The notes: generated from the sequence alone by a model not told the origin. A stretch of DNA of 10,272 nucleotides from Gammaproteobacteria bacterium (GCA_023136715.1 JAGLQT010000154.1:1-10272); one strand, 5' to 3'. Shown: positions 1 to 7,628, counted from the first letter of the stretch. Numbers and translations: made by a program.

Positions 1-543
1 TATTGCTTTATATGTCATGGCGCCGAAGGCAAGGGCGATGGCCCACTAGCCAAGAAGATAGGCGCGCCACCTGCAAATCTAACTGATGATACTCGCATGA
101 GTAAAAGAACAGACAAAGACCTGATTCGTATTATAGAAGGTAGTGCACCACACGGGACAGTATCATCTGAAATGCCTGCCTGGCATGTTGCACTTTCTTA
201 TACGCAAATTCGTTCACTAGCTTCTTATGTACGTTATTTGCACAGAGGAAAAAATGGTCTTACTGGCAATCCTACTGCAGGCAAGAAAGTGTATGAGAAC
301 TCATGTGTTCAATGTCACGGTGAAGATGGTGAAGGTGATGGGGTTCTTACTCGTGTCTATTCTATGACCCCAGCTAATCATGCTGATGCCGAGCGTATGA
401 ATAAAATTAGCAATGAAAAGATGCGTACAATTATCACTAATGGTGGAGCCGGTGCTAGCCTGATGCCGGGCTGGGGAGGCATTCTAAGTAAGAATGAAAT
501 AGAAGATGTGATGAGTTATATACGTTTAATAGCTGCACATTAA
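1..543 (+). CDS. Diheme c-type cytochrome, 5'-truncated by window edge
   Basis: The reading frame is open from base 1 to the TAA at 541-543, giving 180 residues with no start codon in view, so the N-terminus and any signal peptide lie outside. Two haem c attachment motifs are visible: CFICH at codons 2-6 and CVQCH at codons 102-106. Each is followed by a Met in a typical axial-ligand context, EMPAW (Met about 58) and LMPGW (Met 155). This is the arrangement of two tandem class I cytochrome c domains, each about 90-100 residues. Such proteins carry electrons in the periplasm, free or membrane-anchored. The ATG at 97 lies inside the first haem domain and is not the start. The exact family (c4-like, or a subunit of a larger oxidase or dehydrogenase) cannot be decided without the upstream part. 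A terminator follows at once, so this is the last gene of its transcription unit. Confidence 0.93.
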   Translation, partial: YCFICHGAEGKGDGPLAKKIGAPPANLTDDTRMSKRTDKDLIRIIEGSAPHGTVSSEMPAWHVALSYTQIRSLASYVRYLHRGKNGLTGNPTAGKKVYENSCVQCHGEDGEGDGVLTRVYSMTPANHADAERMNKISNEKMRTIITNGGAGASLMPGWGGILSKNEIEDVMSYIRLIAAH

Positions 544-603
544 TAACATGTAGAAACTATAAAAGCCTATATTATGTAGGCCTATAGTGCTAATGCTAAT
601 ATA

Positions 604-636
604 AAGCCCGTTCACATCTGTGGATGGGCTTTTTTT
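604..636 (+). terminator. Intrinsic terminator after the cytochrome c gene
   Basis: AAGCCC at 604-609 pairs with GGGCTT at 626-631. The stem continues inward through two G-T wobbles to 616/619, giving up to 13 pairs with a tight loop. Seven T residues follow at 630-636. It lies 60 bases after the cytochrome stop codon and separates that gene from gltBD. Confidence 0.88.
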
Positions 637-672
637 ATGACGATATTCTCCGCGATTCTTGTTCGGGTTTTC

Positions 673-701
673 TTTTCTTTACGGCCTTATTTAGCTAAAA
701 T
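673..701 (+). promoter_or_regulatory. Weak sigma-70-like promoter for gltBD
   Basis: TAAAAT at 696-701 matches the -10 consensus in 5 of 6 positions. TTTTCT at 673-678 matches the -35 consensus in only 3 of 6, with a 17-base spacer. It lies between the cytochrome terminator and gltB, where a promoter is required, and would give a leader of nearly 100 bases. A perfect 10-base palindrome, TTCGATCGAA (732-741), lies in that leader. The call rests mainly on position and the -10 match. Confidence 0.28.
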
Positions 702-804
702 GAGCGGCCTTGCCTGTGATTTGTACAGGTATTCGATCGAAGCGGCAGCGAATGCCGGTTTCAGAATTAAAAAAGCCTGATACAGCTTGTTTTTATAGGG
801 TTGT

Positions 805-3800
805 ATGGGTGGTTTTGGATTAAATATGAGCTCAACATTGCAAGAACAAATCAAATTAGGCCTGCCCGAAAAACAGGGTTTGTACGACCCTGCGTTTGAA
901 AAAGACAGCTGTGGCGTCGGCTTTGTAGCGCACATCAAGGGCGAGCCTAGCCATCAGATCGTTCTGGATGCTGACCATATGCTGCAACGCATGGAGCATC
1001 GTGGTGGTTGCGGCTGCGAGGCCAATACCGGTGATGGCGCGGGTATTCTTACCGGTATGCCGCATGAGTTCATGGTTAAAGTGGCACGTGATGATCTGGG
1101 TGAAATCCTGCCCGGTGTAGGTCGTTATGCCGCCGGTAACGTATTTTTCCCCAGAGATGAAAAACAGCGTGCTCATTGCAAGCAGGCCATCGAAAAAATA
1201 ATTGAAGAACAAGGTCAGCGTTTGATTGGCTGGCGTGATTTGCCGGTTGATACTGATGGCGCTGATGTGGGTCCAACGGCGCGTAATTCACAACCACATA
1301 TGGTGCAGCTGTTTATCGCCGCTGCTGAGGATTTGGCGGATACTGATTTTGAACGCCAGCTTTATGTGATCCGTAAGCGTTGTACCAATATGTTACGTGC
1401 TGATGAGTCTTTGAGTCAGCGCACTTTGTTTTACATCTGTTCGTTATCGCCCAGAATTATTATTTATAAAGGCATGTTGAATGCACTACAGGTAAAAGCA
1501 TTCTTCCCTGATCTGGTCGATGAAGATTACAAAACTCATCTGGCGATGGTGCATTCACGTTTTAGTACCAATACCTTCCCGTCGTGGGACCGTGCCCAGC
1601 CCAACCGTTTTATGAGCCACAACGGCGAAATTAATACGCTGCTAGGTAACAAGAGCTGGATGACAGCTCGTCAGGGTATGGTTAGCAGTGAACTGTTCGG
1701 TGATGACATTGATCAGTTATTCCCAATTGCTGAAAATGACTGTTCTGATTCCGGTAACTTCGATAACGTACTTGAATTTTTGTTGATGTCCGGTCGCACT
1801 TTGCAGGAAGCTGTCATGATGATGGTGCCGGAAGCGTGGCAATCAGATACCAACATGGATGATGAGAAGAAAGCCTTCTATCGCTACAATTCAGCATTGA
1901 TGGAGCCATGGGATGGTCCTGCTTCAATCGCTTTTACCGATGGTCATTACATCGGTGCAACGCTAGACCGAAATGGTCTGCGTCCCAGTCGTTATTACAT
2001 TACACACGATGACCGTGTGATCATGGCTTCCGAAGTCGGTGTGATTGAAATTGAACCGAGCAATGTGAAATTTAAAGGACGTTTGCAACCAGGCAAAATG
2101 TTCCTGATCGATTTTGAAAAAGGCTGTCTGATTCCTGATGAAGAATTGAAAGCTGATTTTGCTTCACAGCGTCCTTACGGTGAATGGCTGGATAAGCAGG
2201 AAATAAAACTGGCTGAATTGTTGCCCAATAAAGAGCCCCACGGTTTTTATCCAGAGACCTTGTTGCCGCGTATGCAGTCCTTTGGTTATACCGTTGAAAC
2301 CATGCAGTTTATGTTGCTACCACTGGTGCGTGAATTACGTGATCCGGTTGGTTCCATGGGTAACGACTCGGCGCTGGCCTGTTTGTCAGATCGTCCGCGT
2401 ATGATTTACGACTACTTTAAACAGCTGTTTGCGCAGGTCACTAACCCACCCATCGATTCAATTCGTGAAGAAGTGGTGATGTCACTGGAGTGTTACATCG
2501 GCCCCGAAGCCAATCTTCTGGAAACCACAGAAAAGAATGTACATCGCCTTCGCGTGCCACACCCGATTCTGACTAACGAAGAACTGGCTGCGCTGAAACA
2601 CATGAATCATCGCGGCTGGCGCACAATGACGATTGATATTACTTATGATCAATCAGAAGGCGCTGCTGGTTTAGAGAAATCACTGGACTCTATTTGTGCA
2701 CAAGCATCACAGGCCATTGAAGACGGCTACAGTCTGATTGTTTTATCTGATCGTAACATTGGTCCTGAACGCGTACCTGTTAGCACATTGCTGGCAAGCA
2801 GCGCTGTGCATCATCACCTTGTACAAAATCAGCAACGTACACGTATTGGTATCGTTTTAGAAACTGGTGAAGCGCGTGAAGTACATCATCATTGTTTGTT
2901 GATCGGATACGGTGCGGATGCAATTAATCCTTACGTCGCTTTCGAATCTTTGTTCCAGTCCAAACGTGATGGTTTACTGGAAGAAAGCGAATACCCGAAT
3001 GATGATTCCATCGTTGCCGATTACCGCAAAGGCGTAGCCAAGGGCATGCTCAAGGTGATGGCGAAGATGGGTATTTCAACCTTGCAGTCTTACAAAGGCG
3101 CGCAGATTTTTGAAGCCGTTGGTTTAGGCGAAGAAGTGGTCGCGCGTTGTTTCAAAGGCACAGCCAGTCGTATTAAAGGCGTTGGTTTTGACGTGCTGGC
3201 AGAAGAGTCTTTGCGTCGCCACGAAATTGGCTACCCCAGTCGTGAAGTTGTAACGATTCCGGTGCTGCCTAATCCCGGTGATTATCACTGGCGTTCTGGC
3301 GGTGAAACTCACATGTGGAATCCAGACACCATCGCCAATATCCAGCTGGCAGCGCGTACTAACGATAAAGATGCTTATAAAAGATTCGCGAAATTTTCCA
3401 ATGAAGAAGCCACGCGTAAATCAACTTTGCGCGGCCTGTTAACGTTCAAGAAAGATGTTAACGGCGGCCCGATTTCTATCAACGAGGTTGAATCGGCAAA
3501 AGAAATTGTTAAACGTTTTGCGACCGGTGCGATGAGTTTCGGTTCAATTTCAGCAGAGAGTCACGAGTCAATGGCGATTGCGATGAATCGTCTCGGCGGT
3601 AAGTCGAACACCGGTGAAGGTGGTGAAGATGCGGAGCGTTTCGAGCCGATGGCCAATGGCGATTCAAAACGCTCAGCGATTAAGCAAATCGCCTCCGGTC
3701 GTTTTGGTGTCACCAACTGGTATCTGACCAACGCCGATGAATTACAGATTAAAGTCGCGCAGGGCGCGAAACCGGGTGAGGGTGGTGAATTGCCTGGTAC

Positions 3801-5400
3801 CAAGGTCGATGACCATATCGCGAAACTGCGTCACTCAACACCGGGCGTGGGTTTGATTAGCCCGCCACCACATCATGATATTTATTCGATCGAGGATTTG
3901 TCGCAGCTGATCCATGATTTGAAAAACTCTAATCCATCAGCGCGTATCAGTGTGAAACTGGTTGCAGAAATTGGTGTCGGCACGATTGCTTCGGGTGTGG
4001 CTAAAGCCTTCTCTGATCACATTGTTATTGCTGGTCACGATGGTGGTACAGGTGCATCACCATTAACTTCAGTAAAACATGCAGGTTTGCCCTGGGAATT
4101 AGGTCTGGCTGAAACGCATCAGACCCTGGTGATGAACGATTTGCGTTCACGCGTCGTAGTGCAAACCGATGGTCAGTTAAAAACAGGGCGTGATATTGCG
4201 ATGGCAGCTTTGTTGGGTGCTGAAGAATACGGTTTTGCAACCGCACCGCTGATTACTCTGGGTTGTATGATGATGCGTAAATGTCATCTCAATACCTGTC
4301 CGGTAGGTATCGCCACGCAGGACAAAGAACTGCGTAAGAAATTTAAAGGCAAGCCAGAACATGTGGTGAACTATTTGTTCATGGTCGCCGAAGAAATGCG
4401 CGAAATCATGGCTGAGCTTGGCTTCAGAACAGTCAATGAAATGATCGGTCGTGTTGATGTTTTAGAAACGGATATCGCAGTCGATCACTGGAAGATGAAA
4501 GGTATCGATCTTTCCATGATTTTAGCGGCTGCAGTTAAACCGCATGATGCAGTAGAAGTGTATAACACCATAAAGCAGGATCATGGTTTAGATAAAGCAC
4601 TGGATAACCAGATTATCAAGCTGGCACAAGCCGCCATTCAAAATGGCGACAAGGTTGAGATGGAATTCCCCGTGGTTAATATTAATCGCGTTGTTGGTAC
4701 CATGTTGTCGCACGAACTGGCAAAAGCACGTAAAGGTGTAGCGCTACCGGATAACACGGTTCATATTAAATTGAACGGTTCAGCCGGTCAGAGTTTAGGT
4801 GCCTGGTTGTACGAAGGTGTTACCATCGAACTCGAAGGCGATGCCAACGATTACGTGGGTAAAGGTTTATCCGGCGGTCGCATTATTGTTTATCCTCCGG
4901 GCAACAGCAGCTTTATCGCCGAAGAAAATATTATCGCCGGTAATGTTGTGCTGTATGGTGCGACCAGTGGTGAAGCTTATTTCCGCGGTATTGCAGCTGA
5001 GCGTTTCTGCGTACGTAACAGTGGCGCAACTACCGTTGTTGAAGGCGTCGGTGATCACGGTTGTGAATACATGACCGGTGGTCGTGTTGTCGTGCTCGGT
5101 GAAACAGGCCGCAACTTTGCTGCGGGTATGAGTGGTGGTGTTGCTTATATCTGGGATCATAAAGGTGAGTTTGAGAATAACTGTAATCCTGGCATGGTCG
5201 AGCTGGAAGATGTTGAAGCCGATGAAGATATTGATGAACTCAAAACTTTGATCGAAAATCATCTGAAATATACCGGTTCAACGGTTTCGCGCGGCATTCT
5301 GGAAAACTGGGATGAATCGTTAGGGCAGTTTATTAAAGTCATGCCAACCGACTACAAGCGCGTACTGGCTGAATTGAAAGAGCAGGATGCGGCGGCCTAA
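805..5400 (+). CDS. gltB: Glutamate synthase (NADPH) large/alpha subunit
   Basis: The 1531-residue product is full length for bacterial GltB (about 1500). It releases ammonia from glutamine, channels it to an FMN site and reductively aminates 2-oxoglutarate to give glutamate. Domains in order: a short propeptide, then the N-terminal nucleophile Cys36 in the motif DSCGVGF; a class II glutamine amidotransferase domain to about residue 440, with HSRFSTNT at 250-257 and SHNGEIN at 271-277; a central domain (PHPILTNEEL near 585); an FMN-binding synthase domain with MSFGSIS from 910, GKSNTGEGGED near 932-942 and HDGGTGASP at 1078-1086; the 3Fe-4S ligands Cys1154, Cys1160 and Cys1165; and a C-terminal GXGXG beta-helix domain (GKGLSGGR at 1352-1359). 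All key residues are present. The start at 805 has AGGG four bases upstream. An ATG at 826, preceded by GGA, is an equally possible start and would shorten only the cleaved propeptide. gltD follows after 51 bases. Confidence 0.98.
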   Translation: MGGFGLNMSSTLQEQIKLGLPEKQGLYDPAFEKDSCGVGFVAHIKGEPSHQIVLDADHMLQRMEHRGGCGCEANTGDGAGILTGMPHEFMVKVARDDLGEILPGVGRYAAGNVFFPRDEKQRAHCKQAIEKIIEEQGQRLIGWRDLPVDTDGADVGPTARNSQPHMVQLFIAAAEDLADTDFERQLYVIRKRCTNMLRADESLSQRTLFYICSLSPRIIIYKGMLNALQVKAFFPDLVDEDYKTHLAMVHSRFSTNTFPSWDRAQPNRFMSHNGEINTLLGNKSWMTARQGMVSSELFGDDIDQLFPIAENDCSDSGNFDNVLEFLLMSGRTLQEAVMMMVPEAWQSDTNMDDEKKAFYRYNSALMEPWDGPASIAFTDGHYIGATLDRNGLRPSRYYITHDDRVIMASEVGVIEIEPSNVKFKGRLQPGKMFLIDFEKGCLIPDEELKADFASQRPYGEWLDKQEIKLAELLPNKEPHGFYPETLLPRMQSFGYTVETMQFMLLPLVRELRDPVGSMGNDSALACLSDRPRMIYDYFKQLFAQVTNPPIDSIREEVVMSLECYIGPEANLLETTEKNVHRLRVPHPILTNEELAALKHMNHRGWRTMTIDITYDQSEGAAGLEKSLDSICAQASQAIEDGYSLIVLSDRNIGPERVPVSTLLASSAVHHHLVQNQQRTRIGIVLETGEAREVHHHCLLIGYGADAINPYVAFESLFQSKRDGLLEESEYPNDDSIVADYRKGVAKGMLKVMAKMGISTLQSYKGAQIFEAVGLGEEVVARCFKGTASRIKGVGFDVLAEESLRRHEIGYPSREVVTIPVLPNPGDYHWRSGGETHMWNPDTIANIQLAARTNDKDAYKRFAKFSNEEATRKSTLRGLLTFKKDVNGGPISINEVESAKEIVKRFATGAMSFGSISAESHESMAIAMNRLGGKSNTGEGGEDAERFEPMANGDSKRSAIKQIASGRFGVTNWYLTNADELQIKVAQGAKPGEGGELPGTKVDDHIAKLRHSTPGVGLISPPPHHDIYSIEDLSQLIHDLKNSNPSARISVKLVAEIGVGTIASGVAKAFSDHIVIAGHDGGTGASPLTSVKHAGLPWELGLAETHQTLVMNDLRSRVVVQTDGQLKTGRDIAMAALLGAEEYGFATAPLITLGCMMMRKCHLNTCPVGIATQDKELRKKFKGKPEHVVNYLFMVAEEMREIMAELGFRTVNEMIGRVDVLETDIAVDHWKMKGIDLSMILAAAVKPHDAVEVYNTIKQDHGLDKALDNQIIKLAQAAIQNGDKVEMEFPVVNINRVVGTMLSHELAKARKGVALPDNTVHIKLNGSAGQSLGAWLYEGVTIELEGDANDYVGKGLSGGRIIVYPPGNSSFIAEENIIAGNVVLYGATSGEAYFRGIAAERFCVRNSGATTVVEGVGDHGCEYMTGGRVVVLGETGRNFAAGMSGGVAYIWDHKGEFENNCNPGMVELEDVEADEDIDELKTLIENHLKYTGSTVSRGILENWDESLGQFIKVMPTDYKRVLAELKEQDAAA

Positions 5401-5451
5401 ACACCGTTAGTTGATTGTCATCAGTAAAAAATAAATTTTAGAGAAGATGTA

Positions 5452-6930
5452 ATGGGCAAACCTACTGGCTTTAAAGAATTTGAACGCAAAACCGAAGCGT
5501 ATCGTGATGTCACGGTGAGGTTAGCTGATTACGGTGAAATTTTCTCCGGTTTGCACGATAAGGAACATTTGCAAACCCAGGGTGCACGTTGCATGGATTG
5601 TGGTGTGCCTTTTTGTCAGTCCAGTAATGGTTGCCCGGTTAGCAATTTAATTCCAGAATGGAATCATCTGGTTTATAGCGGGGACTGGCAGAATGCACTG
5701 GATCGTTTGCACAAAACGAATAACTTCCCTGAGTTTACTGGCCGTGTTTGTCCTGCACCCTGTGAAGGTTCCTGCGTACTGGGTATTACTAATCCCGCTG
5801 TGACGATTAAAAATATTGAACATGCAATTGTAGATCGCGGTTTTGAAGAAGGCTGGATTACAGCGCAGTGCCCTGAAGTTCGCACTGGTAAAAAAGTAGC
5901 AGTGGTGGGTTCTGGCCCTGCTGGTTTAGCTGCAGCGGCACAGTTAAATAAAGCGGGTCACTCGGTGACTGTTTATGAACGCGCTGATCGTATCGGTGGT
6001 CTGTTGATGTACGGCATCCCCAATATGAAGTTAGGTAAGGACGTGATTCAGCGTCGTGTAGATTTGTTGCACGCAGAAGGTATCGAGTTTGTGACCAATG
6101 CTGATGTCGGTGGTGAAGGTGAAAATGCCATCGATATTAAAAATCTGGTTAAAGAAAATGATGCCGTGTTGCTGGCGACGGGTGCGACCAAAGCGCGCGA
6201 TATGGAAGTGCCGGGACGTGATTTAAAAGGTATTCATCTGGCGATGGATTTCCTGACCGCGAATACCAAAAGCTTGCTCGATTCCAATCTGGAAGATGGT
6301 AATTATATTTCCGCCAAAGATAAAAACGTCATTGTTATCGGCGGTGGTGATACCGGTACTGATTGTATTGGCACTTCAATTCGCCACGGTTGTGCATCGA
6401 TTGAAAATTTTGAATTATTGCCGCAGCCTCCAGCAGAACGTGCCGAAGATAATCCATGGCCACTTTGGCCGCTGATCTATCGTGTTGATTATGGGCACGA
6501 AGAAGCTAAAGAAAGTTTCGGTCGTGATCCACGTGATTACTGCATTCTAACCAAAGAATTTGTTGGTGATGATGACGGCAACCTAAGCGGTGTTAAAACG
6601 GTTGAAGCAAAATGGAATAAGTCAGAAGACGGTCGCTGGAACATGGAAGAAGTGGCAGGTTCTGAAAAAATCTGGCCAGCTGATATGGTGATGTTGTCGA
6701 TGGGCTTCACCGGCCCTGAACAATATGTCAGTGATGCACTGAATATTGATTATGATGAACGATCTAACTATAAAGCCGAATATGGTCAGTATAAAACCAG
6801 TGTAGAGGGTGTTTTCACTGCAGGTGATTGCCGTCGTGGTCAGTCACTGGTGGTTTGGGGTATCAATGAAGGTCGCGAAGCTGCTCGTGAAATCGATAGT
6901 TTCCTGATGGGAAGCAGTACCTTACCCTAA
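5452..6930 (+). CDS. gltD: Glutamate synthase (NADPH) small/beta subunit
   Basis: This 492-residue flavoprotein takes electrons from NADPH through FAD and passes them by iron-sulfur clusters to GltB. The N-terminal region carries the cluster cysteines: Cys47, Cys50, Cys55 and Cys61 (CMDCGVPFC...GCP) and Cys100, Cys104 and Cys108 (CPAPCEGSC). The FAD dinucleotide fold follows with GSGPAG at 153-158, and the NADPH fold with GGGDTG at 297-302. The C-terminal FAD signature GDCRRGQSLVVWG is at 458-470. Length and order match GltD of the alpha-beta enzyme. The related NADPH-dependent oxidoreductases that share this fold (for example the PreT type) are excluded by the adjacent gltB. The start is preceded by a GAGAAG-type ribosome binding site at 5441-5446. 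The last 9 bases overlap the convergent PilZ gene, and no terminator is visible at the 3' end. Confidence 0.98.
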   Translation: MGKPTGFKEFERKTEAYRDVTVRLADYGEIFSGLHDKEHLQTQGARCMDCGVPFCQSSNGCPVSNLIPEWNHLVYSGDWQNALDRLHKTNNFPEFTGRVCPAPCEGSCVLGITNPAVTIKNIEHAIVDRGFEEGWITAQCPEVRTGKKVAVVGSGPAGLAAAAQLNKAGHSVTVYERADRIGGLLMYGIPNMKLGKDVIQRRVDLLHAEGIEFVTNADVGGEGENAIDIKNLVKENDAVLLATGATKARDMEVPGRDLKGIHLAMDFLTANTKSLLDSNLEDGNYISAKDKNVIVIGGGDTGTDCIGTSIRHGCASIENFELLPQPPAERAEDNPWPLWPLIYRVDYGHEEAKESFGRDPRDYCILTKEFVGDDDGNLSGVKTVEAKWNKSEDGRWNMEEVAGSEKIWPADMVMLSMGFTGPEQYVSDALNIDYDERSNYKAEYGQYKTSVEGVFTAGDCRRGQSLVVWGINEGREAAREIDSFLMGSSTLP

Positions 6931-7314
6931 GGCGTCGAGTGCCAGCTTGTTGATATAGCTCTCTAAAACCTTGTCACTGCTCTTCTCAAATTCGAAAAAC
7001 TCAAGGCCGATCATATATTCTTCCTGTGATAAACGTCGTGCAGAGATTATTCTGCATGAGGCATAAAATTTTTGCTTCTCATTAGTTGGGAACTTGGCGA
7101 TCACTTTGATGGTTTTATGATCAAGAGAATAATTCTGTATACCTCGTGGTTCAATTTCGTTTGCAATCAGGCCATCACATTTGAACTGTATGCCATTGAG
7201 AGATATGTCGTATATTTGAACGGCTAGAATAGTTCCGTCCTGCAAAACAATATCGATGTCTAGTTCGGTCATGTATCGTACTACTTTTCGGCGTTCATTA
7301 GTCATAGGTATCAT
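6922..7314 (-). CDS. Single-domain PilZ protein, putative c-di-GMP receptor
   Basis: The 130-residue product has both halves of the PilZ cyclic-di-GMP binding signature. The N-terminal arginine motif ERRKVVR gives R9xxxR13, and DISLNG (D36, S38, G41) fits D/NxSxxG. Between and after them the sequence has the beta-strand-rich pattern of a PilZ barrel, followed by a short C-terminal helix (about 113-127). There is no signal peptide, membrane segment or second output domain, so it probably works in the cytoplasm by binding a partner in response to c-di-GMP. Its target is unknown. A second in-frame ATG (Met4, base 7305) is an alternative start, and neither has a strong Shine-Dalgarno. The gene is convergent with gltD (9-base overlap, stop codon inside the gltD 3' end) and divergent from mscS. 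Nothing here links it to pilus genes. Confidence 0.9.
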   Translation of the reverse strand: MIPMTNERRKVVRYMTELDIDIVLQDGTILAVQIYDISLNGIQFKCDGLIANEIEPRGIQNYSLDHKTIKVIAKFPTNEKQKFYASCRIISARRLSQEEYMIGLEFFEFEKSSDKVLESYINKLALDALG

Positions 7315-7334
7315 AGGGCTGCGTTTAAATATGA

Positions 7335-7347
7335 TGATTTAAAATCA
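7335..7347. repeat. Short inverted repeat in the PilZ gene leader
   Basis: TGATTT and AAATCA form a perfect 6-base inverted repeat around a single A, 21 bases upstream of the PilZ start codon. It could be a small operator, but AT-rich palindromes of this size also arise by chance. Confidence 0.3.
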
Positions 7348-7353
7348 CTTTAA

Positions 7354-7382
7354 ATTGTAGTACATATAGAGTGAAATGTGGC
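7354..7382 (-). promoter_or_regulatory. Weak promoter candidate for the PilZ gene
   Basis: On the minus strand TACAAT (7359-7354) matches the -10 consensus in 5 of 6 positions. With a 17-base spacer the -35 would be GCCACA (7382-7377), only 3 of 6. A competing -10, TATACT (7403-7398), has no better -35. The position, about 40 bases before the start codon, is reasonable. Confidence 0.22.
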
Positions 7383-7412
7383 TGATATATTAGAACGAGT
7401 ATAAAGGTTATT

Positions 7413-7441
7413 TTGACATCAATTTTTGGTTTATTGATGAT
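7413..7441 (+). promoter_or_regulatory. Sigma-70-like promoter upstream of mscS leader
   Basis: A perfect TTGACA (7413-7418) is followed by exactly 17 bases and GATGAT (7436-7441), a 4-of-6 match to the -10 consensus. Transcription would begin near 7448, about 180 bases before the mscS start and about 45 bases before the hairpin terminator. An inverted repeat fills the spacer and touches both hexamers. The -35 and spacing are good and the -10 is mediocre. Confidence 0.42.
7417..7439. repeat. Inverted repeat inside the promoter, operator candidate
   Basis: CATCAAT (7417-7423) and ATTGATG (7433-7439) are perfect 7-base inverted arms separated by 9 bases. The left arm shares two bases with the TTGACA box and the right arm overlaps four bases of the GATGAT box. 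A dimeric repressor bound here would block polymerase. The regulator cannot be named from the sequence. Confidence 0.45.
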
Positions 7442-7447
7442 GAGCTC

Positions 7448-7527
7448 CCATCTGCAGGTAGAAGAGGCTGAGAGAGCGCATGGAAAAGTGCTGCCGAGAA
7501 ATATTTGATGATATCCTCGGTTTTTTT
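7448..7527 (+). ncRNA. Candidate small RNA or attenuated mscS leader
   Basis: The segment between the predicted start site of the TTGACA promoter and the end of the T-tract would make a transcript of about 80 bases. Besides the 3' terminator hairpin, it can form a small hairpin with stem AGCGC (7475-7479) / GTGCT (7488-7492). It could be a free small RNA, or the short product of attenuation ahead of mscS. No known RNA family is recognised. The segment also contains a short reading frame (7437-7508), so a leader peptide is an alternative. Both ends are inferred. Confidence 0.25.
7494..7527 (+). terminator. Intrinsic terminator-like hairpin ahead of mscS
   Basis: CCGAG (7494-7498) pairs with CTCGG (7516-7520). 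Inside, ATAT (7500s) can pair with ATAT (7511-7514) across a small internal loop. Seven T residues follow directly at 7521-7527. The outer stem is only five pairs, so efficiency may be partial. No upstream plus-strand gene needs a terminator here, because the neighbour on the left is on the minus strand, so it probably ends a short RNA or acts as an attenuator for mscS. Confidence 0.55.
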
Positions 7528-7614
7528 CTGGTCTTTTATATGTATGATACGGCAGGTTAAAGCTATGATGATTCGTGCTGATAGGGTTGTTGCTGAAATG
7601 AATGAAATTTATAC

Positions 7615-7620
7615 GGGGAG
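7615..7620 (+). promoter_or_regulatory. Ribosome binding site that sets the mscS start
   Basis: GGGGAG lies 8 bases before the ATG at 7629, an ideal spacing. The in-frame upstream ATG at 7602 would put this site inside the coding region and itself has no Shine-Dalgarno, so 7629 is preferred. Confidence 0.78.
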
Positions 7621-7628
7621 ATTTTTTG

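Larger units (their letters stand above)
7315..7628. other. 314-base intergenic region between PilZ gene and mscS
   Basis: AT-rich at the PilZ side and more mixed in the middle. From left to right it holds: an inverted repeat TGATTT-A-AAATCA (7335-7347) ahead of the PilZ gene; possible minus-strand -10 boxes TACAAT (7359-7354) and TATACT (7403-7398); a plus-strand promoter candidate (7413-7441) with an embedded inverted repeat; a hairpin with T-tract (7494-7527); a possible second plus-strand -10, TATGAT at 7543-7548, without a good -35; and the mscS ribosome binding site. Short plus-strand reading frames also occur (7437-7508, 7480-7560, 7508-7636), none recognisable. No tRNA or insertion sequence end was seen. 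Confidence 0.6.

Noticed and set aside
564..584. Second hairpin after the cytochrome gene (GCCTA...TAGGC).
   Set aside because: Only about five pairs and no T-tract follows; the terminator at 604-636 explains the end of the transcript.
687..938. Minus-strand open frame across the gltB leader and 5' end.
   Set aside because: No recognisable domain and mostly antisense to conserved gltB sequence; treated as a shadow frame.
4867..5262. Minus-strand open frame of 131 codons inside gltB.
   Set aside because: It lies opposite the conserved GXGXG domain of GltB and has no domain or ribosome binding site of note.
7335..7347. FNR/CRP-type box (TTGAT-N4-ATCAA).
   Set aside because: The core here is TGAT-N5-ATCA, which has the wrong spacing for FNR, and the flanking bases do not match.
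7467..7476. GCTGAGAG resembles the conserved CUGAGA of TPP riboswitches.
   Set aside because: The other conserved blocks (ACCC...GAACCTGATC and the 3' half) are missing.
7455..7500. Resemblance of AGAAGAGGC and GTGCTGCCGAG to fragments of the lysine riboswitch (L box).
   Set aside because: The fragments are only about 20 bases apart and the whole unit is about 80 bases, far too short for the five-helix aptamer of about 170 bases. The downstream gene has no lysine role.
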